This document shows positions 27,127-35,856 of a stretch of DNA of 64,000 nucleotides, piece by piece (within the stretch, counting starts at the first letter, position 1; each line of letters opens with the position of its first letter). Source of the stretch: Collinsella phocaeensis (lineage in GTDB: Bacteria; Actinomycetota; Coriobacteriia; Coriobacteriales; Coriobacteriaceae); assembly GCF_900119895.1 (NCBI RefSeq), contig NZ_FQLR01000002.1:1-64000 (forward strand), written 5' to 3'. A model generated the notes under the pieces. That model made no database searches. It was given only the letters and a program-made list of their open reading frames with translations, and was not told the DNA's origin. Made by a program: the position numbers and the translations under genes.

Positions 27127-27603
27127 GTGAGACTCATCAGGGGCATCATGATCGGTGCGGCGGCGGTCGCCGCGGTCGGAGGAGCCGTCGCGCTGGGCGG
27201 CGGACGCATCGGCGGCCTCGCGCTCCACGACTTCGCGCACGGTGCCCGGCAGAGTCTCACCGAGGCGGCGCTCAACGCCGCGCTCGACGCGTCGGGCGCC
27301 AAATCGGCGATCGACGCCGCACTGCGCAGCCAGACCCCGCGCATCGCGGAAGCGACCGGCCGCAGCCAAGAAGAAGTCGCGCGTGCGATCGACGGCCTCG
27401 ACATACCCTCGTGGGGCATCGTCACCCTGCCCGCCGGAGCCGTCGAGCAGCACAGCGTAAAGACGAGCCACCAAGGCCTCGACGCCGTCATCACGACCTA
27501 TGTCGATCCCGGCTACATCACCCTCGAGGCCGGAGGGCAGCGGCTCACGCTCTCGGTCCCCGAGGGCGCACGGGACTACGTCGCCCACCTCGGGGCCCTG
27601 TAG
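27127..27603 (+). CDS. Hypothetical protein with N-terminal membrane anchor
   Basis: 158 residues from a GTG start (MRLIRGIMIGAAAVAAVGG) preceded by GGAAGGGAGG. One hydrophobic segment at residues 5-28 may be a signal peptide or anchor; the rest is soluble, with an Ala-rich helical part and a C-terminal beta-rich part (GYITLEAGGQRLTLSVPEGA). I do not recognise the family. It lies 38 bp upstream of the flavin reductase gene on the same strand and may be cotranscribed. Confidence 0.7.
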   Translation: MRLIRGIMIGAAAVAAVGGAVALGGGRIGGLALHDFAHGARQSLTEAALNAALDASGAKSAIDAALRSQTPRIAEATGRSQEEVARAIDGLDIPSWGIVTLPAGAVEQHSVKTSHQGLDAVITTYVDPGYITLEAGGQRLTLSVPEGARDYVAHLGAL

Positions 27604-27641
27604 GCAGCGGGCCAGCCCAAGCGAACCGAAAGGAAGCCATC

Positions 27642-28175
27642 ATGCCGTTCAAACCCGTAGACACGCACCTGCCCGCCTTCAACCCGTTCGAGAAGTTCGG
27701 CAGCGAGTGGGCCCTGCTCACCGCCGGCGATTCGAGGGGCGTCAACACCATGACCGTCAGCTGGGGCTGCCTCGGGGTGCTCTGGAACCGCGACGTCGCC
27801 ACCGTCTACGTCCGCCCCCAGCGCTACACCAAGGAGTTCATCGACCGCACGGGGCGCTTCACCCTCTCCTTCTACGCACCCGAGCACAAGGCGGCGCTCG
27901 GCGTGCTCGGGCGCGTGAGCGGGCGCGATGAGGACAAGATCGCGCGCGTGGGCCTCACCCCGATCGAGCTCGGCGGCGACTTCGCGTTCGAGGAGGCCGA
28001 GCTCGTGCTCGCCTGCCGCGTGCTCTACGCCGACGAGATCGACCCGAAGCTGTTCTGGGACGCCTCCTGCGACGAGCGGAACTACCCCGAGCATGACTAC
28101 CACACCGCCTACGTCGCCGAGGTCGAGCGGGCCTATGTCCGCACGCAGGGCGCAGCGCAGGAAGGAGCCCTGTGA
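27642..28175 (+). CDS. Flavin reductase family (FMN-binding split-barrel) protein
   Basis: 177 residues with the flavin-reductase-like core: NTMTVSWGCLGVLWNRDVATVYV followed by RYTKEFIDRTGRFTLSFYAP, matching the FMN-binding split barrel. Such proteins reduce or bind FMN, but many in anaerobes have unknown partners. AAAGGAAG precedes the ATG. Its stop overlaps the GTG start of the LysR gene, so the two are translationally coupled. Confidence 0.85.
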   Translation: MPFKPVDTHLPAFNPFEKFGSEWALLTAGDSRGVNTMTVSWGCLGVLWNRDVATVYVRPQRYTKEFIDRTGRFTLSFYAPEHKAALGVLGRVSGRDEDKIARVGLTPIELGGDFAFEEAELVLACRVLYADEIDPKLFWDASCDERNYPEHDYHTAYVAEVERAYVRTQGAAQEGAL

Positions 28176-29086
28176 AGCTTCAGCAACTCAGATACATCGT
28201 CGAGGTGGCCTCGTGCGGCAGCGTCACCGAGGCGGCGCGGCGGCTTTTCGTATCGCAACCGAGCGTGACCGCCGCCGTGCGCGATTTGGAACGCGAGATG
28301 GGCATCACGGTGTTCGAGCGGACGAGCAAGGGCATGGTGACCACCACCGAGGGCCAGACCTTCCTCGGCTACGCCCGCCAGGTGCTCGAGCAGGCCGACC
28401 TGCTCGAGGAGCGCTACAAGCGCGACACCGAGCCCGTGCCGCGCTTCGCCGTCTCGTGCCAGCACTACTCCTTCGCCGTGAACGCCTTCGTGGACGTGAT
28501 CCGCGCGTTCGACGCCGCCCGGTACGAATTCACGTTGCGCGAGGAGCAGACGCACGAGATCATCGAGGACGTCGCCCATATGAAGAGCGAGCTCGGCGTG
28601 CTCTACCTCTCGGACGCAAACCGCGACGTGATCGGCCGCATGCTCCGCGCGGAGGAGCTCGAGTTCCGCCCACTCTTCTCCTGTGCGACCCACGTCTTCC
28701 TCTCGTCGTCCCATCCCCTCGCGGGACGGGCGTCGGTCGCGCTCGACGACCTCGCCGGATACCCGTACCTCTCCTACGAGCAGGGGGATTTCAACTCGTT
28801 CTACTTCTCCGAGGAGCCGCTGTCCACGCTCGGCCGCTCCAAGAACATCCGCGTGCGCGACCGCGCGACCCTCTTCAACCTGCTCATAGGCCTCGACGGC
28901 TACACCGTGTGCTCGGGCGTGATCTCGCACGAGCTCAACGGCGAAACCATCGTCGCCGTCCCGCTCGACGTCGACGACCGCATGGAGGTCGGCATCGCCA
29001 CGCGCCGCGACACGCATCTTTCCCGCTATGGCGAGGCGTTCGTCGAGGCCATCCGGTCGCATATTCCCCAGGGCCCTCCGTCATAG
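28172..29086 (+). CDS. LysR family transcriptional regulator
   Basis: 304 residues with an N-terminal winged helix-turn-helix (KLQQLRYIVEVASCGSVTEA, RLFVSQPSVTAAVRDLE) and a C-terminal periplasmic-binding-like effector domain. GTG start, overlapping the previous stop by 4 bp. Two T-N11-A palindromes, the standard LysR site geometry, lie just downstream before the MetE-like gene, so that gene is the likely target (inference). The effector is unknown; a MetR-like role is one possibility. Confidence 0.92.
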   Translation: MKLQQLRYIVEVASCGSVTEAARRLFVSQPSVTAAVRDLEREMGITVFERTSKGMVTTTEGQTFLGYARQVLEQADLLEERYKRDTEPVPRFAVSCQHYSFAVNAFVDVIRAFDAARYEFTLREEQTHEIIEDVAHMKSELGVLYLSDANRDVIGRMLRAEELEFRPLFSCATHVFLSSSHPLAGRASVALDDLAGYPYLSYEQGDFNSFYFSEEPLSTLGRSKNIRVRDRATLFNLLIGLDGYTVCSGVISHELNGETIVAVPLDVDDRMEVGIATRRDTHLSRYGEAFVEAIRSHIPQGPPS

Positions 29087-29118
29087 GTTTTTCCTATCGA
29101 CTTCAGATCACTTTAAGT
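29083..29118. promoter_or_regulatory. Two LysR-type T-N11-A palindromes
   Basis: ATAGG-N5-CCTAT (29083-29097) and ACTT-N11-AAGT (29100-29118) both fit T-N11-A geometry. They sit side by side, 17 bp upstream of the candidate -35 of the MetE-like gene. Confidence 0.5.
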
Positions 29119-29125
29119 ATTTCCC

Positions 29126-29165
29126 AATCGTCTGCACGGCGTGCATACTCCTTTCATCAGATACC
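29126..29165 (+). promoter_or_regulatory. Candidate promoter of the MetE-like gene
   Basis: TTCCCA, a 17-bp spacer and CATACT lie about 30 bp upstream of the start codon. The match is partial, but the position just downstream of the LysR-type sites supports it. Confidence 0.4.
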
Positions 29166-29188
29166 GCATCCAACGAAAGGAACCCATC

Positions 29189-30307
29189 ATGCCCGCTCTC
29201 GCACCCACCCGATTCGACGTCGTCGGCAGCTTCCTGCGCCCGGCGGCGCTCAAGGAGGCCCGAGCCGCACACGCCGCGGGGACGCTCGACGACGCCGGGC
29301 TCGCCCGCGTCGAGGACGCCTGCATCACCGAGCTCGTCGCCAAGCAGAAGGAAGCCGGCCTGCCGCTGCTCACCGACGGCGAGTTCCGCCGCTCCTACTG
29401 GCACCTCGACTTCATGTGGGGGCTCGGCGGGATCGAGCACGTGGAGCTCGACCACGGCTACTTCTTCGTGGGCGAGGAGACCACTCACGGCTCGGCCGTC
29501 CTCACGGGCAAGATCACCGGCGAGCATCACCCCTTCGTCGAGCACTTCACGTTCGTGCAGGCGCTCGAGGAGCCGGGGCACGCGGCCAAGCAGACCATCC
29601 CCGCCCCCGCCCAGCTCCTGCTCGAGCTCTACCGCGACGAGGCGGCCGCCGAGCGCACGCGCAGCTTCTACCCGAACGAGGACGAGCTGCTCGAGGACAT
29701 CGGCGCGGCGTACCGCACCGTGATCGCCGAGCTCTACGCCGCGGGCTGCCGCAACCTGCAGCTCGACGACTGCACCTGGGGCGCGCTCGTGGACGAGGGC
29801 TTCCAGGCGGGCGTCCGCGCCGCCGGCTCCACGCCCGAGGCCGAGGCCGAGAAGTACCTGCGCGTGAACAACCTCGCGCTCGAGGGGCGCCCCGCCGACA
29901 TGGCCGTCACCACGCACGTGTGCCGCGGCAACTACCACTCCGCCTATGCATCGAGCGGCCCGTACGACCTGGTGGCCCCCGTCCTGTTCGCCCGCGAGAA
30001 CGTCGACGCCTTCTACCTGGAGTTCGACGACGAGCGCTCCGGCGGCTTCGAGCCGCTCGCGCACGTGGCGCCGGGCAAGAAGGTCGTCCTCGGCCTGGTG
30101 ACCACCAAGCGCCCCGAGCTTGAGGACCGCGACGCCGTGATCGCGCGCATCCACGAGGCCGCGCGCTACGTCCCGCTCGAGGACCTCTGCCTCTCCCCGC
30201 AGTGCGGGTTCGCCAGCTGCGAGATCGGCAACAAGCTCACCGAGGACGAGCAGTGGGCCAAGATCGCGCTCGTGCGCAGCATCGCCGAGGAGGTCTGGGG
30301 CGCGTAG
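29189..30307 (+). CDS. MetE C-terminal-like methyltransferase (YxjG/YxjH type)
   Basis: A 372-residue protein corresponding to the catalytic half of cobalamin-independent methionine synthase; B. subtilis YxjG/YxjH are of this short type. It shows FDVVGSFLRP, the zinc-site His-Cys in TTHVCRGN and the second Cys in SPQCGFAS, so the metal site is intact. It likely transfers a methyl group to homocysteine, but the donor for short forms is not settled. GAAAGGAA precedes the ATG. A LysR gene lies immediately upstream. Confidence 0.88.
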   Translation: MPALAPTRFDVVGSFLRPAALKEARAAHAAGTLDDAGLARVEDACITELVAKQKEAGLPLLTDGEFRRSYWHLDFMWGLGGIEHVELDHGYFFVGEETTHGSAVLTGKITGEHHPFVEHFTFVQALEEPGHAAKQTIPAPAQLLLELYRDEAAAERTRSFYPNEDELLEDIGAAYRTVIAELYAAGCRNLQLDDCTWGALVDEGFQAGVRAAGSTPEAEAEKYLRVNNLALEGRPADMAVTTHVCRGNYHSAYASSGPYDLVAPVLFARENVDAFYLEFDDERSGGFEPLAHVAPGKKVVLGLVTTKRPELEDRDAVIARIHEAARYVPLEDLCLSPQCGFASCEIGNKLTEDEQWAKIALVRSIAEEVWGA

Positions 30308-30321
30308 CCCCACCCCTGCCC

Positions 30322-30350
30322 CTCGAAATGGGGACAGGCACCGATTTGAG
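30322..30350. repeat. Dispersed GGGACAGGCACC element
   Basis: Starts CTCGAAATGGGGACAGGCAC and ends CCGATTTGAG; same family as 17496-17524. It lies 15 bp past the MetE-like stop. Confidence 0.7.
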
Positions 30351-30420
30351 CAGACGGGCCGCGCTGAAATGCAATGCGGCCCCGACCTCGATGCAGCGCC
30401 TGCCCTCGACCTGAGATCCA

Positions 30421-30467
30421 AGCGCCCCGCATGCGCCGCGCCAATCCCGGCGCGCATGCGGGGCGCT
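30421..30467. terminator. Long GC hairpin, possible terminator
   Basis: AGCGCCCCGCATGCGC (30421-30436) pairs perfectly with GCGCATGCGGGGCGCT (30452-30467). There is no T-tract, so it may end transcription weakly or act otherwise. Confidence 0.5.
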
Positions 30468-30521
30468 CTCACGTCGAGTACACTTTTGCTGTCTATCGAT
30501 GAGGCGGAGAGGGGCGGGCAC

Positions 30522-30854
30522 ATGGAAGCGGATGCATCCGAAGGGTTCTTCGAGCGCGTATACGGGATGGTCGAGCAGGTGCCCCGCGGCATGGTGGCGA
30601 CCTACGGGCAGATCGCCAAGCTGATAGGCGAGCCGCGCAGAGCGCGTTACGTAGGCTACGCGCTCCACGTCAACCCGCGCCCCGGCGAGATCCCCTGCCA
30701 CCGCATCGTGTTCGCCGACGGCCGCCTCGCCGCGGGATTCGCGTTCGGAGGCCCCGAGGCGCAGCGAGCGATGCTCGAGGCGGAAGGCGTCGCGTTCCTC
30801 CCAGACGGCCGCGTCGACCTCGCCGCCTGCCGCTGGCCCGCCGGCGTAGCGTAA
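30522..30854 (+). CDS. MGMT-family protein (alkylated-DNA repair, single domain)
   Basis: 110 residues equal to the DNA-binding/active-site domain of O6-alkylguanine transferases, without the N-terminal domain. VATYGQIAKLIG is the recognition-helix region and IPCHRIV carries the acceptor cysteine. Alkyltransferase-like proteins of similar length replace this Cys by Trp or Ala; here it is kept, so true methyl transfer is possible. Start at MEADASEG. Confidence 0.85.
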   Translation: MEADASEGFFERVYGMVEQVPRGMVATYGQIAKLIGEPRRARYVGYALHVNPRPGEIPCHRIVFADGRLAAGFAFGGPEAQRAMLEAEGVAFLPDGRVDLAACRWPAGVA

Positions 30855-30872
30855 CGACTCTCAGGCGGTAAC

Positions 30873-30964
30873 CTCAAAAAAGGGACAGGCACCAAATTGA
30901 GAGCGACGGCGAGCGATCGATACGCCGGTGAGGGTCTCAAATAAGTGCCTGTCCCCTTTTTGAG
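30873..30964. repeat. Paired inverted dispersed elements
   Basis: A GGGACAGGCAC element (30873-30901) and an inverted partner GTGCCTGTCCCC (30936-30964) face each other 34 bp apart. Together they can form a stem of about 20 bp from CTCAAAAAAGGGACAGGCAC. They lie between the convergent MGMT and ABC exporter genes, which is otherwise empty. Confidence 0.75.
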
Positions 30965-30976
30965 CGAGGCTTGGTG

Positions 30977-31010
30977 CGAAAGGGGCGCCGACCCGAAGAT
31001 CGACGCCCCT
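30977..31010 (-). terminator. ABC exporter operon terminator
   Basis: On the minus strand AGGGGCG, an internal partly paired loop and CGCCCCT are followed by TTTC, just past the stop at 31022. Confidence 0.6.
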
Positions 31011-31021
31011 GCACGGTGGTT

Positions 31022-33289
31022 CTACTCGGCGAACTGCGAGTTGTAGAGGTCGGCGTAGAAGCCGCCGGCCGCGAGCAGCTCGTCGTGCGTGCCGCTCTCG
31101 ATGATGTCGCCTTCCTTCATCACCAGGATGAGGTCGGCGTTTCGGATGGTCGAGAGGCGGTGCGCGATGACGAAGCTCGTGCGGCCGCGCATGAGCTCGT
31201 CCATCGCCTGCTGGATCTTGAGCTCGGTGCGCGTGTCAACGTTGGAGGTCGCCTCGTCCAAGATGAGCATCGGCTTGTCGGCGATCATCGCGCGCGCGAT
31301 CGTCATCTGCTGCTTCTGCCCCTGCGAGAGGTTGACCTGGTCGTTCAGCACCGTGTCGTAGCCGTGCGGCAGCGAGCGGATGAAGTGGTCGAGGCCCACA
31401 GCCCGGCAGGCGCGCTGCATGTCCTCGTCCGTCGCGGCGTCGTCGCAGTAGACGAGGTTCTCGCGCACCGTGCCCTCGAACAGCCAAGTGTCCTGCAACA
31501 CCATGCAGAACAGCGCGTGGACGTCCTCGCGATGCATCTCGCTGGTCGGCACGCCGTCGATGCGGATCTGCCCGCCGTCGATCTCGAAGAACCGCATGAG
31601 CAGGTTGACCATGGTGGTCTTGCCCGCGCCCGTGGGGCCCACGATGGCGACCTTCTGCCCGGGCAGGGCATGGGCCGAGAAGTCCTTGATGACGGGCTTG
31701 TCCGAGCCGGGGTACGTGAAGCGCACGTGGTCGAACTCCACCTCGCCGCGCACGTCGCGCGCGCGGCGCGCCGGCTTGGCGGACTCGTCGGCCATCTCGG
31801 GGGCCTCGAGGAACTCGAAGACGCGCGTGCCCGCGGCGCCCGCCGACTGCAGCGCCTGCACGCCCTGGGCGATCTGCGAGAGCGGCTGCGTGAAGTAGCG
31901 CACGTACAGCATGAAGGCGACGATCACGCCGAAGCCGATCTGGCCGTCGAGCGCCAGCGCCCCGCCCACCACGCACACGGCGACGTAGCCGAAGTTGCCG
32001 ATGAACATCATGATGGGCATCATGAGGCCCGACAGGCACTGGGCGCGGAAGCCCGCGCTCACCAGCTCGCCGTTCATGCGGTCGAACTCGGCCCGCACGC
32101 GGTCCTCGGCGTTGTACGCCGCGATGACGGAATGGCCGGTGTAGGACTCCTCGATATGGCCCGACAGCGCGCCCAGCGCGGACTGCTGGCGCAGGAAGTA
32201 CTTCTGGCTGCGGCCCATGATACCCATCATGAGCGCGAAGCCCAGCAGGCTGGCGCCCACGGCGGCCAGCGTCATCCAGCCGTTGGTGGTGACCATCATG
32301 AACAGGCTGCCGAAGAACAGGACCACCGCGGAGAGCAACGTGCCGACGCTTTGGTTGAGCGACTGGCCGAGCATGTCCACGTCGTTGGTGATGCGCGAGA
32401 GGATGTCGCCCTTGGGCACCTCGTTGAAGTACGACATGGGCAGACGGTTGATCTTCGCCGAGATGTCGGCGCGCATGCTGCGGCCGATGCGCTGCGTGAC
32501 CGTCGTCATGATCCAGCCCTGCACGACCGTGAGCACGTAACTCGCGACGTAAAAGCCCACGAGCATGAGCGCGATGCGGGCCACGAGGTCCATGTCGATG
32601 CCGGGCTCCACCAGGCCCTTGACGGAAGCGGGCAGCTCGTCGAGCGCCGCCATGGCAGCCTCGGTGTCGCTCATGTCGAGATCAGCGAAGATGTCGAGCA
32701 GCTTCTGCTGATCGTCCCTGGTGATAGTCACGCCGTCGACCTCGACGTCGGTGAATAGCGCATCGCGCGTCTCGGCGGACATACTCGCGAGGTCGTCCAT
32801 CGAGGGGACGGCGGCCGTCGCGTCGGAAGGTGCGGCGCCCGCCGCGGCGCCGGAACCGGTGGCGGCAGCGGCGCCCATCCCCGCCGGCGGCATCGCAGCT
32901 CCGCCGCCCGCGCCCTCCGTTGCGCCGGCGGCGGCCATCGCGGCGGCCTGCTGGCGCGCCATCGCCTCGGCGTTCGCCTCGATATTGCCCGCGACGGCCT
33001 CGACGACCTGCTCGAGCTTCTCGGTATCGGGCGCGATGCCGTCCTGCACCGCATCGGTGATGTCGGAGAGCATGTTGGGACCGAGCAGCGTGAGCACCGT
33101 GCCGATCATCGCGCAGACGAGCGCGACGGCCACCGCGGGGACGAACCGGCGGCAGTACCTGAGCAGCTTGCCCCAGGTCCCGCGATCGATATGCTGCCCC
33201 GCGGCGCCGCGCGCGCCGTGGCCCATCGGCCCGTGGCCGCCGTGGCCCATAGGTCCGCGCGGCGCAGGCGAAGCATGCATGGCTGCCAT
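31022..33289 (-). CDS. Heterodimeric multidrug ABC exporter subunit, catalytic-site partner
   Basis: 755 residues: a six-helix exporter membrane domain followed by an ATPase with Walker A GPTGAGKTT, Q-loop, signature LSQGQKQQ, Walker B with the full catalytic glutamate (LILDEATSNVD) and switch His (VIAHRLST). Unusually, about 150 residues rich in Ala, Gly and Met are inserted between TM1 and TM2 (residues about 75-225), predicted to lie outside the cell. The N-terminus is Gly/His/Met-rich (GPMGHGGHGPMGHG). It follows the companion ABC gene with no gap. Confidence 0.92.
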   Translation of the reverse strand: MAAMHASPAPRGPMGHGGHGPMGHGARGAAGQHIDRGTWGKLLRYCRRFVPAVAVALVCAMIGTVLTLLGPNMLSDITDAVQDGIAPDTEKLEQVVEAVAGNIEANAEAMARQQAAAMAAAGATEGAGGGAAMPPAGMGAAAATGSGAAAGAAPSDATAAVPSMDDLASMSAETRDALFTDVEVDGVTITRDDQQKLLDIFADLDMSDTEAAMAALDELPASVKGLVEPGIDMDLVARIALMLVGFYVASYVLTVVQGWIMTTVTQRIGRSMRADISAKINRLPMSYFNEVPKGDILSRITNDVDMLGQSLNQSVGTLLSAVVLFFGSLFMMVTTNGWMTLAAVGASLLGFALMMGIMGRSQKYFLRQQSALGALSGHIEESYTGHSVIAAYNAEDRVRAEFDRMNGELVSAGFRAQCLSGLMMPIMMFIGNFGYVAVCVVGGALALDGQIGFGVIVAFMLYVRYFTQPLSQIAQGVQALQSAGAAGTRVFEFLEAPEMADESAKPARRARDVRGEVEFDHVRFTYPGSDKPVIKDFSAHALPGQKVAIVGPTGAGKTTMVNLLMRFFEIDGGQIRIDGVPTSEMHREDVHALFCMVLQDTWLFEGTVRENLVYCDDAATDEDMQRACRAVGLDHFIRSLPHGYDTVLNDQVNLSQGQKQQMTIARAMIADKPMLILDEATSNVDTRTELKIQQAMDELMRGRTSFVIAHRLSTIRNADLILVMKEGDIIESGTHDELLAAGGFYADLYNSQFAE

Positions 33290-35050
33290 CTACATCAACT
33301 CCTCTTCACTCAGCTGGGACAGGGCGATCTGCCGATAGGTCTCGCAATCGCGCATGAGCTCGGCATGGGTGCCCTGCCCCACCACGCGACCGTCCTCGAG
33401 CACGATGATGCGGTCCGCATCGCGGATGGTGCCGATGCGCTGCGCCACGATGATGCGCGTGGCGTCGGCGCACTCACGGGCGAGCGCGTCGCGCAAGACG
33501 CGGTCGGTCTTGTAGTCGAGCGCCGAGAAGCTGTCGTCGAAGATCAGGATCTCGGGCTTGCGCGCGATCGCGCGCGCGATGGACAGGCGCTGGCGCTGAC
33601 CGCCGGACAGGTTCGCGCCGCCCTGGGCGACCTGGGCGTGGTAGGCGCCCTCCATCTTCTGGACGAACTCGGCCGCCTGCGCGGTGTCGATGGCGTCCGC
33701 CACGTCGGCCTCGCTCACCGGGCCGCGGCCGTTGTCGCCGTACGCCACGTTGGTGCTGACCGTCCCGCCGAACAGCGTCGCCTTCTGCGAGACGTAGCCG
33801 ATCTTGTTGCGCAGCGCGCGCACGGAGTAGTCGCGCACGTCGACGCCATCGACCAGCACCTGGCCCCAGGTGGCGTCGTAGAAGCGCGGGATGAGGTTGA
33901 TGACCGTCGACTTGCCCGATCCCGTGGATCCGATGAGAGCGACCGTCTCGCCACGGTGCGCGGCGAAGGAGACATGTCGCAGCATGCTGCCCTCGGCGTC
34001 CGGGTAGCGGAAGGTGACGTCGCGGAACTCGACCTCTCCACGCATGCCGGGCTCGCCCTCGGCGCGCTCGCCACCCGTGATGGAGGGCTCGGTGTCGAGC
34101 ACCTCGCGGATGCGGCCGGCCGCGACCTGGGCGCGCGGCAGGATCATGAAGATCATCACGAGCATCATGAACGCCATGACCACCTGGATGGCGTACTGGG
34201 AGAACACCATCATGTCAGAGAACAGCGCGATCTTGCCCGCCATCGCCGACGCGTTGATGAGCACCGCGCCGATCCAGTAGATGGCCAGCGACAGCCCGCT
34301 CATCGTTGCCTGGATGGTGGGCATGAGGAAGACCATGGTGCGGTATCCCACGAGCTGGTTGTTGGTGAGCGTGTCGTTCACCTCGCCGAAGCGGCGCTCC
34401 TGGTAGCCCTCGGCGTTGTACGCGCGGATGACCGAGAGGCCGGAGAGGTTCTCGCGCGACACGCGGTTGAGGTCGTCGGTCAGGCGCTGCATGCGGCGGA
34501 ACCGCGGCGTCGCGATGACGAGGCACACGGCGACCACGAGGAGAAGCACCACGATGGACACGGCCGTCGCAGCCGTCCACTCCCAACGCTTGCCCGCGAT
34601 CTTGGTGATGGCCCACGCGGCGGTGATGGGCGCCTTGATGAGCATCTGCAGGCCCATGACGATGAGCATCTGGACCTGCATGACGTCGTTGGTGGAGCGC
34701 GTGATCAGGCTCGGCGTCGAGAACCGCCCGATCTCCTCCATGGAGAAGGACTGGACCTTGCCGAACAGCTTCGCGCGCATGGTTCCGCCGAAGCCCGCCG
34801 CGATCCGCGCCGAGCAGACCGCCGTCGCGACCGCCGCGAGGAGGCTGCCGAGCGAGCAGGCGAGCATCTTGCCGCCCGCGGCGAGGATCTGGGGCATGGT
34901 CGAGCCCTCGACCTGCACCAGGCGCGTGATCTCGGCCATGTACTCGGGCGACTTGAGGTCGAGCCAGACCTGGCAGACGATGAACGCGAGCGCTGTGGCG
35001 GCGAGCCCCCATTCCCGTTTCGTCAGGTTTCGGAATAACTTGAGCAACAT
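33290..35050 (-). CDS. Heterodimeric multidrug ABC exporter subunit, degenerate-site partner
   Basis: 586 residues, exporter membrane domain plus ATPase: Walker A GSTGSGKST, signature LSGGQRQR, but Walker B reads ILIFDDSFSALD, with Asp in place of the catalytic Glu. That change marks the degenerate-site subunit of heterodimers such as TM287/288 and BmrCD. AAGGAG precedes the ATG by only 3 nt; an ATG 7 codons upstream (MGLDKEK) has no binding site. It is first of the two-gene operon, with a candidate MarR operator over its leader. Confidence 0.92.
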   Translation of the reverse strand: MLLKLFRNLTKREWGLAATALAFIVCQVWLDLKSPEYMAEITRLVQVEGSTMPQILAAGGKMLACSLGSLLAAVATAVCSARIAAGFGGTMRAKLFGKVQSFSMEEIGRFSTPSLITRSTNDVMQVQMLIVMGLQMLIKAPITAAWAITKIAGKRWEWTAATAVSIVVLLLVVAVCLVIATPRFRRMQRLTDDLNRVSRENLSGLSVIRAYNAEGYQERRFGEVNDTLTNNQLVGYRTMVFLMPTIQATMSGLSLAIYWIGAVLINASAMAGKIALFSDMMVFSQYAIQVVMAFMMLVMIFMILPRAQVAAGRIREVLDTEPSITGGERAEGEPGMRGEVEFRDVTFRYPDAEGSMLRHVSFAAHRGETVALIGSTGSGKSTVINLIPRFYDATWGQVLVDGVDVRDYSVRALRNKIGYVSQKATLFGGTVSTNVAYGDNGRGPVSEADVADAIDTAQAAEFVQKMEGAYHAQVAQGGANLSGGQRQRLSIARAIARKPEILIFDDSFSALDYKTDRVLRDALARECADATRIIVAQRIGTIRDADRIIVLEDGRVVGQGTHAELMRDCETYRQIALSQLSEEELM

Positions 35051-35060
35051 CTTCTCCTTA

Positions 35061-35077
35061 TCTAACCCCATGAGATA
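35061..35077 (-). promoter_or_regulatory. Candidate MarR operator before the ABC exporter genes
   Basis: The minus strand reads TATCTCATGGGGTTAGA, closely matching TTACCTCATAGGGTTAGAA in the MarR gene's own promoter region. It lies 11 bp upstream of the exporter start. Confidence 0.5.
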
Positions 35078-35186
35078 TACATGCGCGCCGAACCGGGCCC
35101 CGTCGGGCGCCCGCTCGGTCCATGGCGGCAGGACGCACAATGGATGCGAGGACCCGTCGGAGACCCGTACGCGCAGCGCGGGCGTC

Positions 35187-35630
35187 CTACATATGCATCG
35201 TGGGAGGACGAAGCCGCGCGCGGATCTCGGAAGCCGTGATGAAGAACGCGCGCAGACGATCCTCGCCCAGCTCGTCGACAAGCATCGCGACCTGCGCGCG
35301 CACCTCCTCGCGAAACGCCTGCACGCGGGCCGCCCCCTCATCGGTGAGCACGACCTCGGTGACGCGGGCGTCCGCCTGGCTCCGGCGGCGGGCGATGAGC
35401 CCCTTGGATTCCAGGCGCTTGAGCAGCGCCGCCACACGCGCCGTGGTCACGCCGAGCTTCTCCGCGATGTCGCCCGCGGTGACCACGGTCCCGGCCCCGC
35501 GAGCCTCGGCAAGCATGCGCATCGTTCCGCCGATGCCCGCGTTCGCCTCGTCCATGCAACGAAACGCATCGGACGAATGCACGCGCTCGGCAAGCCGTAT
35601 GATCTCGTCGACCTGCTCCTGCGTAGCCAT
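35187..35630 (-). CDS. MarR family transcriptional regulator
   Basis: 147 residues with a winged helix (VTAGDIAEKLGVTTARVAAL, KRLESKGLIARRRSQADARV) flanked by dimerisation helices. The ATG of MATQEQVDE follows GGGGGAG. It lies 137 bp upstream of the ABC exporter genes on the same strand; MarR proteins commonly repress such exporters and respond to the drug. The shared motif upstream of both units supports this. Confidence 0.9.
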   Translation of the reverse strand: MATQEQVDEIIRLAERVHSSDAFRCMDEANAGIGGTMRMLAEARGAGTVVTAGDIAEKLGVTTARVAALLKRLESKGLIARRRSQADARVTEVVLTDEGAARVQAFREEVRAQVAMLVDELGEDRLRAFFITASEIRARLRPPTMHM

Positions 35631-35692
35631 GGCGCTCCCCCTTCTCGACAGATGGCGACCGCGCCGAATCGCGGCCGTCGTGCGTGCCATTA

Positions 35693-35711
35693 TTACCTCA
35701 TAGGGTTAGAA
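35693..35711. promoter_or_regulatory. Candidate MarR autoregulatory operator
   Basis: TTACCTCATAGGGTTAGAA lies 63 bp upstream of the MarR start, beside the minus-strand -10-like TAATAAT. Its core CTCATRGGGTTAGA recurs before the ABC exporter. Confidence 0.5.
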
Positions 35712-35856
35712 GTTTCATCGGAAACCCGCGTCCGCCCCATCTCCATCTTCTCGCCAAACGCGGGAATCGACCGCCGCCCGGCGGTGCCGACGCATCCTGC
35801 GCCCGAATGAACGCGCTATCATGTCATTTCATCCAGCGAACACACGAGGAGCGCCC

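Noticed and set aside
29087-29188. S-box (SAM) riboswitch before the MetE-like gene
   Set aside because: The interval is about 100 bp, AT-rich and without the S-box conserved stems; promoter and LysR sites explain it better.
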